Origin: Omphiscola glabra
Taxonomy: Eukaryota; Mollusca; Gastropoda; Lymnaeidae
Length of the DNA stretch: 64,000 bases
Reading direction: 5' to 3'
NCBI GenBank assembly: GCA_964017045.1
Contig: OZ024794.1
Location: 30,723,815 to 30,787,814 of the forward strand
Shown: positions 10,525-22,164 of the stretch, in pieces
Numbering within the stretch: position 1 is the first letter of the stretch
Layout of the letters: every line of letters starts with the position of its first letter
The notes under the pieces: model-generated
The model's input: only the letters and a program-made list of their open reading frames with translations
What the model was told of the DNA's origin: nothing
Database searches by the model: none
Position numbers and translations under genes: made by a program

Positions 10525-12132
10525 GGTCGGCCTTTAAACAGCAGTCGAACAGACAGTCCTAGCCCCAGCCTGCCGGCCTTTAAACAACTTAAAAGTCCTA
10601 CAGACAGTCCTACACCTTACCTGTCGGCCTTTAAACAATAGTCCTACAGACAGTCCTACACCCTACCTGTCAGCCTTTAAACAATAGGCCTACAGACAGT
10701 CCTACACCCTGCCTGCTGGCCATTAAACAATAGGCCTACAGACAGTCCTAGCCCTGCCTGCCAGCCTTTAAGCAATATGCCTACAGACAGTCCTACACCC
10801 TGCCTGCTGGCCATTAAACAATAGGCCTACAGACAGTCCTAGCCCTGCCTGCCAGCCTTTAAGCAATATGCCTACAGACAGTCTTACACCCTACCTGTCA
10901 GCCTTTAAACAATAGGCCTACAGACAGTCCTACACCCTACCTGTCAGCCTTTAAACAATATGCCTACAGACAGTCCTACACCCTACCTGTCAGCCTTTAA
11001 ACAATAGGCCTACAGACAGTCCTACACCCTACCTGTCAGCCTTTAAACAATATGCCTACAGAAAGTCCTACACCCTGCCTGCTGGCCATTAAACAATAGG
11101 CCTACAGACAGTCCTACACCCTGCCTGCTGGCCATTAAACAATAGGCCTACAGACAGTCCTAGCCCTGCCTGCCAGCCTTTAAGCAATATGCATACAGAC
11201 AGTCCTACACCCTACCTGTCAGCCTTTAAACAATAGGCCTACAGACAGTCCTACACCCTACCTGTCAGCCTTTAAACAATATGCCTACAGACAGTCCTAC
11301 ACCCTACCTGTCAGCCTTTAAACAATATGCCTACAGACAGTCCTACACCCTACCTGTCAGCCTTTAAACAATATGCCTACAGACAGTCCTACACCCTAAC
11401 TGTCAGCCTTTAAACAATATGCCTACAGACAGTCCTACACCCTACCTGTCAGCCTTTAAACAATATGCCTACAGACAGTCCTACACCCTACCTGTCAGCC
11501 TTTAAACAATATGACTACAGACAGTCCTAGCCCTGCCTGCCAGCCTTTAAACAATATGCCTACAGACAGTCCTAGCCCTGCCTGCCAGCCTTTAAGCAAT
11601 AGGCCTACAGACAGTCCTACACCCTGCCTGCTGGCCATTAAACAATAGGCCTACAGACAGTCCTAGCCCTGCCTGCCAGCCTTTAAGCAATAGGCCTACA
11701 GACAGTCCTACACCCTGCCTGCTGGCCATTAAACAATAGGCCTACAGACAGTCCTAGCCCTGCCTGCCAGCCTTTAAGCAATAGGCCTACAGACAGTCCT
11801 ACACCCTGCCTGCTGGCCATTAAACAATAGGCCTACAGACAGTCCTAGCCCTGCCTGCCAGCCTTTAAGCAATAGGCCTACAGACAGTCCTACACCCTGC
11901 CTGCTGGCCATTAAACAATAGGCCTACAGACAGTCCTAGCCCTGCCTGCCAGCCTTTAAGCAATAGGCCTACAGACAGTCCTACACCCTGCCTGCTGGCC
12001 ATTAAACAATAGGCCTACAGACAGTCCTAGCCCTGCCTGCCAGCCTTTAAGCAATAGGCCTACAGACAGTCCTAGCCCTGCCTGCCAGCCTTTAAACAAT
12101 AGGCCTACAGACAGTCCTACACCATACCCGCG
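10525..12132. repeat. 45/46-bp minisatellite, about 35 copies, with a dimeric higher-order block
   Basis: All units contain CTACAGACAGTCCTA. Three subtypes are visible: one with CCCTACCTGTCAGCC, one with CCCTGCCTGCTGGCCATT and one with GCCCTGCCTGCCAGCC. The first dominates about 10900-11520. From about 11590 to 12050 the other two alternate strictly, making a 91-bp higher-order unit repeated about five or six times. No coding frame is maintained. Confidence 0.95.
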
Positions 12133-12134
12133 GC

Positions 12135-13630
12135 CCTTTAATGATTAATAATTACTTTCACCCTGAATTTTTTTTATTTACCCGAGTTCAACCGTGACGC
12201 ATGAAGCTCGCCGCGTGACAGCCTTTTTGTCCCACTCAGTACTATTTCTATAAAACACATGAAGTAGGGGGAAGAACGGTTTTGAGGAGGAAGCAGGACC
12301 CACCAGAAGCAAAATTTAAAAAAAAAATATTTAACAGATTGTATAACTTCCACACATAATTTAAATGCCATCTCCGCCACCCCACCCCCCATGTGTATCA
12401 GCTAATTGACTTTTTTTTCTCTTTCCTTTTAAAAAAGAGCGAAAAAAAACCCCAAGCATAACCGAGTTGTACTTGCTTGATGCCAGTGAGGGTCTCTCAG
12501 GGGGGAGGGGAAACTACATTTGAAATAAGGATACTACGATGACAAGACTCTTTTTAATTAAACCATAAATAAATAAATAAATACAGTGTCTGGAGATTTT
12601 GATGGAATAATCTTTTATTTCGTTTTTTCATGTTACTGTTGTCCACATGTCTACATAAAAGTGTGTGTGTGTATGTCATCGTTTGCAGTGGTTTAAAACC
12701 CATCTTATCTAAGCACACGAAAGAAACATTGGTTAAATTTAGTTTTTACGTGGGGTGTTTCGGAGTCTGAGTACGTTAGCTATTGGTTATAGTTGGCTGG
12801 AAGCAAACCAGTCATAGAGAGAAGAAGAGTAAGACCCTTTTTTTTTGGGGGGGGGGGGGTTTACAATATTTAATGTTTAATTATCAAAATGTTACAAGAT
12901 TTTAATATATTTTTTGTAGAAGATCGTTTTAATTCGGATTTAGATCAGCTGATAAGAAAATCACAAAACGAAAGCATCTCATTTGACATTTTAAAAAGAA
13001 ACACATTGGGGTACATAAAGGTGAAATGAAGATGTTTCAAATAATTTTTGTAGTGGAAACTTGACAAAAACAAAACATCTTGACATCAATGAACATTCAT
13101 TACTTTAGTAGTTGAACATCTATTCAACGTGTTAAGAAAGCCATCACTGTTTATTGCTGGGTGAAACTGTAGGAAATATTTAAAGAAATAATTTCTCTAA
13201 CATTTAAAAAAAATAAGATTATGATAGAGAATCGATCACAGTTAGGCATAAAAAAACACATACAAAAAAACAAAAACAAGCTGCAACAGTTATTTGTTGA
13301 AATAATTAAGGGTTGCCACAGCAATTTAAAAAAAATATCTATTATTTTCCGAAACAATTATAGTTTAGTTTTGGATGATTAGAGGAATTCGCATTTCAGC
13401 CTGTTTTGAAAACAAAAGAATTATTGGATAATTATTCAAAATTGAATATATATATATGATATATATATAATCAATATAATATATATAATATAGATATTAA
13501 AGATCAGGACTATTCCATGACTAAGGAATGTTCATTTAAATTCTTACAATGTAGTACGTCTGAGATTAATTTGTATTTGTGTAGTCCGATAGAACGTTGG
13601 AGCGACTGCCGTGTTCGCACGCGACGTCCT
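12135..13630. other. Intergenic stretch downstream of pburs
   Basis: AT-rich sequence with homopolymer runs and a short TG run at 12660. It lies 3' of the pburs stop codon (the gene is on the minus strand), so its right end may contain the pburs 3' untranslated region. No clear AATAAA signal was seen close to the stop. Confidence 0.45.
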
Positions 13631-13633
13631 TCT

Positions 13634-13783
13634 CTAACCGTTGCAGTTCAGACACGAGCAGCCGCTGATCTCTCTCACGTCGAACGTGTAGTGAAGGTCC
13701 GGGACGACCTGGGTGCCACGGTAGCATTCCCTCAGCGTGATGGACTTGGTCTCGGTGGCAGTCTCTTTGCAGCACCGACAGTC
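13634..13783 (-). CDS. pburs: pburs coding exon 3 (end of the cystine knot)
   Basis: 49 codons plus TAG. The acceptor is CTCATCGCCCAG. It starts DCRCCKE and ends CLNCNG, as in other bursicon-beta proteins that stop shortly after the last cysteine. Confidence 0.92.
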   Translation of the reverse strand, partial: DCRCCKETATETKSITLRECYRGTQVVPDLHYTFDVREISGCSCLNCNG

Positions 13784-16296
13784 CTGGGCGATGAGACGGC
13801 ATACATGCATAAAGAGGATTGCAATAAACTCATTGGGGTGGGGGGGGGTGTGGGGGTGGGGGGAGGGCTACTAATTTAAGGCTGCGACTATTGGTACCAG
13901 GGTACCAGAAATGAGAGGCTGGGATTAAAAAAATATTCAAAATATTATTTTTGGGTTTGTAAGACAAAATGAGATATCAAATGAAAGATAATTGAATGGA
14001 CTATACGTTTGTAAACTTAATTCTTTATTTAAACTAAAATAAACTACTACAAATGACATCCGAATAGCATTAGTCAAAATAGACCCGGACACGCAGCGCC
14101 GCCATCCGCACCCGGGTACCATTAGACTCAATGCTATTCGTATGTCATTTGTGGTAGTTTATTTTAGTAAAACTGAAGAATTAATATTAAAAACATATAG
14201 TCCATTCAATTATCTTTCATTTGATACCTAATTTGGTCTTACAAACCCAACAATAATATTTTAAATAGCTTTTTAATCCCAACCTCTCACTTCTGGTACC
14301 CGGGTACCAATAGCCACTTCGCTAATTTAAATTAGAAACCCCAGAACTTATGTAAGTTGAACCTTTATCCATCACCAAAATAACGGCTGTTGTACTAAAT
14401 GCAGCTAATGGAAATCAGTTATATTCAAATACATATTCGCGTAATATGTCTGTCTGGAACTAACGCTTAGAAAGGGAATCTTCGGAACGGCGATGCACTA
14501 TCAAAATATACAGATGCTTCCTCTTTAAAAAGTTATATTTACACTTTTATGTCAAACGTTTAGCGACAGAGACAACTTTTGAGACATCGTTGCATTTTCA
14601 GAATAGGTATTTGCATATCCCCCCAATTTTCAAAATTATTTTCAACATGTCGGTTTCAACGGGCTATAATCTTGTATTCTTGAACGTATGTTATTTATTT
14701 AAAAATAAATTTGATTTGTAATAACTTGGAGGTCAAATCTATGACTTAAATTAATGTAAGGTAACACACCTTCCTGTAACCGGGGTAGGTCGTGACGCTC
14801 GGGGACACACTGGACACGCACGTGCCCTCACACTTGTTGAGCACCACCTCACCCGTGCACATGACGCCCACGGAGTTGCCCCTGTGAGACAACGTGGCGA
14901 AACGGGTGATGGGGACGGTACTTTGCTACGATGGATATAAAAAGGGGTGGGGTGGGAGGCACATTAGTTCAAAAAAAAGAAGCTTGAAAAGTTTCATCTG
15001 TGTAAATCTCATATTATGATATAAATTAAAGAGTACCCCCTAGAATTTTAGCCTTATATATATTGGGACACTGTATCTTACTTTGACACTGTCTTACTTA
15101 GACACTGTCTTACTTAGACACTGTCTTACTTTGACACTGTCTTACTTTGACACTATCTTACTTTGACACTGTCTTACTTTGACACTGTCTTAATTTGACA
15201 CTGTCATACTGTCTGGAAATCTCCTATTTTATATCTTTAGAGATAGCTGACAATGTTCAGGCCATATATATATATATTTATAAAAAAATATATATACATA
15301 AAAAAATTTTCGTAAAAAGAAATATAAAAAAAAATTAAAAAAAAACAAACTTTTCATTAAAAGTTAAGGAAATGTGCAAGTTTGTGGGTATGATCGTGAG
15401 CAGTCTCCCGGTTGGCCACGCCCACACGACGGCTCTGGATTTATCTCATAAATGATGCTTTTAATATGACGTCTTCTTCCCTCGCTCTCACGTGTGTACA
15501 GATTTTGAACTCTCCAGAATTCCGACTTTTCATGAATTTTATCCTTCAGCCCAGCGGTTCTCAACTTGTGGGTCGCGACCCCTTTGGGGGTCGATCGACG
15601 CTTTCACGGGGGTCACCTAAGACCATCGGAAAACCCATATATACTCTACAGTTTTAAACGACAATAATTTGTGATTGGGGGTCGCCAAGACATGAGAAAC
15701 TGTATAAAAGGGTCGCGGCGCTGGGAAGGTTGAGAGCCACTGCTTTAGCCCCATAAATGATTCATTAACGAAGAAACAGTAGCGTATCAAGTGTTAGGGC
15801 CGCCCCGGGGGCAGCTATCGGATTTTGCCGCCCCTTTACATGAGCTCTTGGGAAATGGGACCCCCCATCTATATATAAAAAAAATCCTTCGGGGTGCACA
15901 TCTCCCTCCTTCTCCTACCTTCTTCCCACGCCACTGTGAAGAAACGTTTAGTAACCCTCTGTGAGTATCTAGCGTGAATATTTCAATTCGTCCACTAAAT
16001 TAATAATAAAATTCATGAAATCTAAACAAGTTACTGAATCAAATAGGCTTGAGACCAGTGACTGTTGCATAGTGTGGGAATCGTCCTGGGTTGTCAAGGG
16101 TTAAAATCACCCCCCCCCTTTCCCCCCTCCCCCCCCCCCCCCCCGGTTTATAAATACTTGCAAGCTGACTTTGAATATACATATTTACCAGCAGGTTACA
16201 ATCGTCGCTCTCCGTGGTGAGGGCTAAGATAGGGAGCAGGCCCAAGCTGACCACTACTGTCCAGATGTGGGTGAGGTCACCCAAACTGACAAACAT
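13634..16296 (-). CDS. pburs: Partner of bursicon (bursicon subunit beta), 137 aa
   Basis: Three coding exons on the minus strand (16296-16189, 14925-14770, 13783-13634), all phase 0 with GT-AG borders, give 137 residues. Residues 1-27 form a signal peptide (IWTVVVSLGLLPILAL). The mature part is a C-terminal-type cystine-knot domain with 11 cysteines (C33, 59, 68, 72, 90, 92, 93, 108, 130, 132, 135), the number and spacing typical of bursicon subunits. Diagnostic motifs are LNKCEGTC, PSV, YRKDCRCCKE and the tail GCSCLNCNG. In arthropods this subunit pairs with bursicon alpha to activate a leucine-rich-repeat GPCR, and beta homodimers act in immunity; the molluscan role is less defined. Beta is favoured over alpha and over glycoprotein hormone subunits by the KCEG and CRCC context and the LQS-IT stretch after C33. 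No bursicon alpha gene was seen in the window. Intron 1 carries a SPIN-like and a hAT MITE, intron 2 a foldback element. Confidence 0.93.
13880..14321. mobile_element. Palindromic foldback element in pburs intron 2, MULE-like
   Basis: Two arms of about 190 bp are near-perfect inverted copies (CTATTGGTACC at one end, GGTACCAATAG at the other) around a GC-rich spacer of about 60 bp. CTAATTTAA lies at both borders (13871-13879 and 14322-14330). A 9-bp duplication with very long inverted repeats fits a non-autonomous Mutator-like element (inference). A single arm recurs at 50155-50282, and a degraded end near 18700-18760. Confidence 0.8.
14770..14925 (-). CDS. pburs: pburs coding exon 2
   Basis: 52 codons. 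The acceptor TATATCCATCGTAG follows a long pyrimidine tract and the donor is GTGTGT. Using this acceptor rather than the later CTCACAG keeps phase 0 with exon 1 and gives the family spacing between the first two cysteines (25 residues, against 23 as I recall for the insect protein). Confidence 0.9.
15064..15210. repeat. 16-bp tandem repeat, about 9 copies
   Basis: The unit is CTTACTTTGACACTGT with TTAG variants, lying in pburs intron 1. Confidence 0.93.
15552..15742 (+). mobile_element. SPIN-like non-autonomous hAT element, copy 2, in pburs intron 1
   Basis: 191 bp from CAGCGGTTCTCAAC to GGTTGAGAGCCACTG. The flanks CTTCAGCC and CTTTAGCC match at seven of eight positions. Internal blocks GGGTCGCGACCCCTTTGGGG and CTAAGACCATCGGAAAACC are shared with the other copies. 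Confidence 0.88.
15777..15936. mobile_element. hAT-type MITE in pburs intron 1, 160 bp
   Basis: The left end CAGTAGCGTATCAAG pairs with the right end CTTCCCACGCCACTG. The flanks CGAAGAAA and TGAAGAAA match at seven of eight positions. It sits 34 bp from SPIN-like copy 2. Confidence 0.82.
16189..16296 (-). CDS. pburs: pburs coding exon 1 (signal peptide, first cysteine)
   Basis: 36 codons from ATG at 16296 to CTG, followed by donor GTAAAT. The ATG lies 2 bases after a CAG acceptor (16301-16299) with a T-rich tract, implying an upstream non-coding exon. Confidence 0.9.
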
Positions 16297-16297
16297 G

Positions 16298-16325
16298 TCT
16301 GTGGACGAAATAAATAAAAGTTGCC
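16298..16325 (-). promoter_or_regulatory. pburs: Likely 5' untranslated splice acceptor of pburs
   Basis: On the minus strand, CTTTTATTTATTTCGTCCACAG precedes ACATG. The pyrimidine-rich tract and CAG two bases before the start codon suggest that transcription begins further upstream, beyond the 12-bp array at 16377-17732, which would then be intronic. The 5' exon itself was not located. Confidence 0.55.
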
Positions 16326-16376
16326 GCTAAGTAAATAAAGGCACAAAACACCATAAAACTATTCTTTAAAAAAAAT

Positions 16377-17732
16377 ATTCAGACAAACATTAAGATAAAC
16401 ATTCAGACAAACATTAAGACAAACATTCAGACAAACATTCAGACAAACAATAAGACAAACATTCAGACGAACATTCAGACAAACATTCAGACAAACATTC
16501 AGACAAACATTCAGACAAACAATAAGACAAACATTCAGACGAACATTCAGACAAAGAATAACATAAACATTCAGACAGACATTCAGACAAACAATAAGAC
16601 AAACATTCAGACGAACATTAAGACAAACATTAAGACAAACATTCAGACGAACATTAAGACAAACATTCAGACAAACATTAAGACAAACATTCAGACAAAC
16701 ATTCAGACAAACAATAAGACAAACATTCAGACAAACATTCAGACAAACAATAAGACAAACATTCAGACGAACATTCAGACAAACAATAAGACAAACATTC
16801 AGACAAACAATAAGACAAACATTCAGACGAACATTAAGACAAACATTAAGACAAACATTCAGACGAACATTCAGACAAACATTAAGACAAACATTCAGAC
16901 AAACATTCAGACGAACATTAAGACAAACATTAAGACAAACATTAAGACAAACATTCAGACAAACATTCAGACAAACATTCAGACAAACATTCAGACAAAC
17001 ATTAAGACAAACATTAAGAAAAACATTAAGACAAACATTCAGACAAACATTCAGACAAACAATAAGACAAACATTCAGACGAACATTCAGACAAACATTC
17101 AGACAAACATTCAGACAAACAATTAGACAAACATTCAGACGAACATTCAGACAAACAATAAGACAAACATGCAAACGAATATTCAGACAAACATTCAGAC
17201 CAGACAAACAATAAGACAAACATTCAGACGAACATTCAGACGAACATCCAGACAAACATCAAGACAACCATTCAGACAAACATTCAGACAAACATTCAGA
17301 CCAGACAAACATTAAGACAAACATTAAGACAAACATTCAGACGAACATTCAGACGAACATTCAGACAAACATTAAGACAAACATTCAGACGAACATTAAG
17401 ACGAACATTCAGACAAACATTCAGACAAACATTAAGACAAACATTCAGACCAACATTAAGAAAAACATTCAGACGAACATTCAGACAAAGATTAAGACAA
17501 ACATTCAGACAAACATTCAGACAAACATTAAGACAAACATTCAGACCAACATTAAGACAAACATTCAGACGAACATTCAGACGAACATCCAGACAAACAT
17601 CAAGACAAACATTCAGACGAACATTCAGACAAACATTCAGACAAATATTCAGACAAACATTCAGACAAACATTCAGACAAACATTCAGACGAACATTCAG
17701 ACGAACATTCAGACAAACATTCAGACAAGCAT
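16377..17732. repeat. 12-bp minisatellite, about 110 copies
   Basis: The unit is ACAAACATTCAG with frequent AACATTAAG, AACAATAAG and ACGAACATT variants. Because 12 is divisible by three, the minus strand stays open as repeating Leu-Asn-Val-Cys over 298 codons and in other frames as Ser-Glu-Cys-Leu; these are not genes. It lies immediately upstream of the pburs start codon. Confidence 0.97.
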
Positions 17733-17929
17733 AGGCCTATTCTCCATTAGTAATATGGGGATGATTTTTTTTAGATTTCCCATTGTTTTTGAAAACAGAT
17801 GCGCCTATATCCCTCGTACCCATAACAGACGCCAGAAGTTTTGTTGGTTTGTTAAAAATTTGATACGGGAAGTTTTTTTTCTGTTTTTAATAGAAATCTC
17901 TCCTACAACGTGTTAGAAATTAGTAATGA

Positions 17930-18085
17930 TGATCGAAATAATAGTATTAAATAATAATGGTATTAAATAAAAATAAGATTAAATAATAAGTGTATTAAAT
18001 AATAAGTGTAATAAATAAAAATAATATTAAATAATAAGTGTATTAAATAATAATCGTATTAAATAATAATAGTATTAAATTTTTA
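17930..18085. repeat. AT-rich imperfect tandem repeat
   Basis: About nine units of the type AATAATAAGTGTATTAA with indels. Confidence 0.8.
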
Positions 18086-18369
18086 ATAAAAAATTAGACA
18101 CATTTTTTTTTCCACTTTCATCGAATCACTGTATTTAAAAATTAATGCTATGTAAAGCCATCCAATCCGCACAGCTTTTTTTTTTTTTATGTTCCCACGG
18201 CTTTTAAGTAATTGCTTTAGGCTTTGGAAAAATGAAAACATATTCTTCTTCTTCTTCTATATATTAAGGGCCCACGAACAATTGAATGTAGAGTGATTTG
18301 AAATGTTTCTGTGCCTGGTGTTGATAAGGATATTTCACTGGTTGCAAGAGTTACTTAGTGAGGGTATCA

Positions 18370-18685
18370 TGATCTGGGGGTTGGAAGGCCTGAGGCAATG
18401 GACTCAAATGAGTCAAGTGTTGTCGCCTCAACTGTTCCTTTTGAAAGCTTGTTCCAGTCCCTAATTGTCTTTGGTAGGAATGAGCAGTACCTATACTGGC
18501 TTCTCGCTGGTATGAGCCGGAACTGCCTGTCATGGCCTCGTCGCAGTCTATGGGGGAGAGGGACGAGTTTCTGTTTAATGTCATAGCAGTGGTGAGTGGA
18601 CTAGCCCATTTACTTGTAAACCATGGAGAGCCTGGATAGTCGTCGTCGTTGCTCCAATAGTGACCAGCCCAGTGTTTCCAGCATT
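18370..18685 (-). pseudogene. LINE remnant: C-terminal end of a reverse transcriptase ORF
   Basis: One minus-strand frame reads LGW..LEQRRRLSRLSMVYK, two stops, then KLVPLPHRLRRGHDRQFRLI and RYCSFLPKTIRDWNKLS, then TLDSFESIASGL before a stop at about 18373. The pattern of an RRxxxRLxMxYK block followed by SFLPxTIRDWN is the conserved tail of many non-LTR retrotransposon polyproteins. Internal stops and a 5' truncation show it is dead. It belongs to a different LINE lineage from the intact one at 26082. Confidence 0.82.
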
Positions 18686-18689
18686 GATA

Positions 18690-19450
18690 TTTTTAATAAA
18701 CCCAACCTCTCACTCTTTTCCGGTCCGAAAGTTGAATAGCCTGAATAGCCACTTTAGTTTCAGCTTCCTCTAGCCTCAAGCCACAATCCTTAAATAACTT
18801 ATATATAGTTTATTATTAATGACTAATTTAGTCAATGTATTGACACTGATTAAATCTGCACTGACTGGTATCGGAAAACGAGCTACTTGAAGTTTTAAAA
18901 ACATTGAAATACAATAAAAATCAAAGAGAGACTGAAGACAAAAAGTAAACTAAATAGGCTTAGGCCTAACAAATTACTTGTTTGTTTATTTACTTTTAAA
19001 AAGAACGTATATAATGTGAGTTACATTTTTTCCAGGCACGTGAAATATAACTCGACTGATACACTAAGAGCATGTCAATGCAGTATATTAATTCTCGCAT
19101 GACGGACTTTGTTTCGGGAGCTTATCATTAAAGGGACGGGCATCTGTCTGAGTGTCTTGTGTTATTGATCACGTAGTTCAAGGAGAATGTCGGCCTTCCA
19201 GCTGGGGTGCCCTAAGATCAATATTAGTGGCGAGAGGCCACATTTAATAAATATCTCACGGAATTGGCCACAAATAGATTTTGGGGGAGCTGTGGGGGTG
19301 TGGGGGGGGGGGTCGGGTCATGAAAAACGTTGAAACTGAACGAATATTGTCTGTCCATGGCTACATCAACAACAACAATCGATGTAGTGAAAGTTTATGT
19401 TGGATAGCAGTCGCTGAGTCGACCACATGTCAACAGATGCACCATCAAAA
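18690..19450. other. Intergenic, with a degraded foldback end
   Basis: 18700-18760 resembles one end of the foldback element at 13880 (CCAACCTCTCACT, then AATAGCCACTT). The rest is AT-rich with a G-run near 19300 and no recognised gene. Confidence 0.45.
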
Positions 19451-19454
19451 TCGC

Positions 19455-19885
19455 TGGGTAGCACAACGGCAGAGGATAAAAGATTAACTAAAAGAATTAT
19501 TGGGGTAGCACGCCAGCCCATGTCGACAGGTGTGCTTACAGAATCGTTGGGTAGCACGCCAGTCCATGTCGACAGGTGTGCTTACAGAATCGTTGGGTAG
19601 CGCGCCATCCCATGTCGACAGGTGTGCTTACAGAATCGTTGGGTAGCACGCCAGCACATGTCGACAGGTGTGCTTACAGAATCGTTGGGTAGCACGCAAG
19701 CACATGACATCTTATGCGGTAAGCCAATTATTGGGTAGCACGCGATGACATCAGATGCACGAAGCGAATTACTGGGTAGCACGCTAGCTCATGACATCAG
19801 ATGCACTAGACGAATTACTGGGTAGCACGCTAGCTCATGACATTAGATGCAATAATCAAATCATTGGATAGCGCGCCAGTACATG
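19455..19885. repeat. 46-bp minisatellite, about 9 copies
   Basis: Units start GGGTAGCACGCCAGC. The left units continue CATGTCGACAGGTGTGC and the right ones carry CATGACATCAGATGC, so two subfamilies are arranged in blocks. Confidence 0.93.
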
Positions 19886-19889
19886 GTCA

Positions 19890-20615
19890 TCAGTTGCACG
19901 GATGAGAAACAAGTACACAATCTTAAATACAAGGAATAGTAACAACATTGAGAGTAAAAACTCGTTTTCTTTGATAACTTCACAAACTTCACCAAGTCAA
20001 TGTGTTTGTTTACTTTCTTTGTCAACTCATTATGATAACTTACGCAACACACTTTGCAAACTATAAAAAAAAAAAAAAAATTTAAGCAATTTCAGTCTGT
20101 TAAAATAATTGTTCAATAAATGCTGATATGAACGCGATATGCATAATTAATAAAAAGAAATTAATTATAAAAAAACTATGCTACAATAAGTAAAATCATA
20201 TAATTCTATTCAATTTAGCCCCCTCCCCCTCCACCCCCACATGGCTTTACTTTTAATTTAAAATGAAATTTTCTTTCGCTGTTACACATTATTTACCCCC
20301 CCCCCCCCTTTTTTTTTTTTGGAAAAAGGTTTAATCCCTCTTTTTGTGTGTTCAATCGTCCCAGCGATAAACGCGGAGCTGACGAAACCTCAGAAATGTC
20401 CTTTGACATAAAAATTAGACAGCAGAGACAAGATATCGAGGTCTCTGGCATTTTTTACATATTTTTTGTGGGGGGAGGGGGGGCGGAATTGTTTTAATTT
20501 AAATCCTAAATTTATTTGAAAAATGCAAACTTAAATGGAAAATGACGGGTAAAGAAGAGAATAGTCTTAAAAAGCGTGACAATGAAAGGAGTCACAACGT
20601 CTGAAATCTGACTGC
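19890..20615. other. Intergenic, homopolymer-rich
   Basis: Long A, C, T and G runs (20065, 20298, 20468). No gene recognised. Confidence 0.45.
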
Positions 20616-20621
20616 AAAATT

Positions 20622-20885
20622 AAATGAATGTCACATGAATGTCACATGAATGTCACATGAATATAACATGAATGTCACATGAATGTCACATGAATGTCAC
20701 ACGAATGTCACATGAATATAACATGAATGTCACATGAATATAACATGAATGTCACATGAATGTCACATGAATGTCACATGAATGTCACATAAATGTCACA
20801 TGAATATAACATGAATGTCACATGAATGTCGCATGAATGTCACATGAATGTCACATGAATATAACATGAATGTGAATGTCACAAT
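20622..20885. repeat. 11-bp minisatellite, about 22 copies
   Basis: Two interchangeable 11-bp variants, AATGTCACATG and AATATAACATG, in irregular order. Confidence 0.95.
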
Positions 20886-20889
20886 TAAA

Positions 20890-22160
20890 AGCGGCCAAAG
20901 CCAAGGTCTCAAATGTCCACGACATGATTCGTCTCGCAAGGCCAAATATATACGTGTATATATTCAACATTTTTGCCTATTTCTATCCAGATGTGTTTAA
21001 AACCCGAAAATTTAAAGATGAACTAAATAAATAAATCAGTTTCGTATTTATAGATACATACATGAATACACATCCTACACAAAGATACATCGTCACAAAA
21101 AATTTAGTTGAGCACTGTTAGCAGTGATGAGGATTTACCTGTTCGTTAGAGATGATCGTAAACAAAAACAACCAAAATTGTCAGTGTGAAAATGCTCAAG
21201 GGTAAAGTTTACACACAGTCTGAATGAAAACCTTTCTGGGGAGATATATTATATATACTCGTCTAAATTGGGTTATAGTGTGGTTACAGGTTTATGTCAA
21301 CTGAATTATGCCACAGTGACGCGCGAGGAACCTGGCAGACAGACGGAAAAGACGAGGAGTTATAACAAACCGAGTCTCACCTGGTCTTTGACCATCGCCT
21401 ACCGCTGTCTCACCTGGTTGGCTCACTCAGAGAGCTCCGCTAGAGCCTTATCAGAAGAAAGGTATGAATTGTATTCAGAGAAGGGAAACTACTAGAATAC
21501 TTCATTGTTCCATCTCTAACCCCCTCTTAAAGTGCTCTTTGATAAGAACCACTGGCTCACAAACCTTTTGTTCCATTTCTATCCCACACTCTTGAAATAG
21601 TAAAGTTTAGGACTAGTAACAACACTGGTAGTAACATTGACCAAAGGTGAACATGAGGTCAGTTGTCCCTAGAAAAATCTAGCCAGGCTCTCTGCACACT
21701 ATTAGTCATTATTAGGTTGAGCTTTGAGGTTGAGGAGTAAAATTATTTTAATGACATTCTTAATTTATGAAAACGTAATTAGTCATAGTGAGTTATTTAT
21801 TATTACTATTATTATGTGTTTATTATATAAAAATTGATTACCAAACAATACGTAAGCTTGGAAAGAGCGTAACCGTCTTAGTTAAAATAAGGTTCATAAT
21901 AAACAAAAAAAATAAATCCAAGCTTGATAGATGTTAGAGACATGGAAATGGAAAGTTAATCTGGTACCATTAGAGTTGGATAGATTAAATTTTGACAAAG
22001 TACAGTTATGACATGACAACTGGACAGAGTTATTCTGTCGAAGAGGAAATTAAGAGATGCAACAAGATGGTAGATGGAGCGCTGAGAGAGAGAGAGAGAG
22101 ATTAAAAGTTACAGTTAAGAGATGATCAGTGTGCAGAGTAAATTTTTGAAACGATGAAGT
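20890..22160. other. Intergenic, no gene recognised
   Basis: Low-complexity AT-rich sequence and a short AG run at 22088-22102. A 75-codon ORF at 21268 has no domain, splice or repeat support. Confidence 0.45.
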
Positions 22161-22164
22161 TAAG

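Noticed and set aside
14834..14882. Later acceptor CTCACAG for pburs exon 2
   Set aside because: It would start the exon out of phase with exon 1 and shorten the spacing between the first two cysteines; the TCGTAG acceptor at 14926-14928 keeps phase 0 and the family spacing.
15364..15564. Extra pburs exon on the minus strand between exons 1 and 2
   Set aside because: Considered as a linking exon, but its possible splice sites give wrong phases and exons 1 and 2 already join perfectly.
16359..17255. 298-codon ORF on the minus strand (Leu-Asn-Val-Cys repeats)
   Set aside because: It is the translation of a 12-bp minisatellite; a unit divisible by three keeps frames open without selection, and other frames over the same array are open too.
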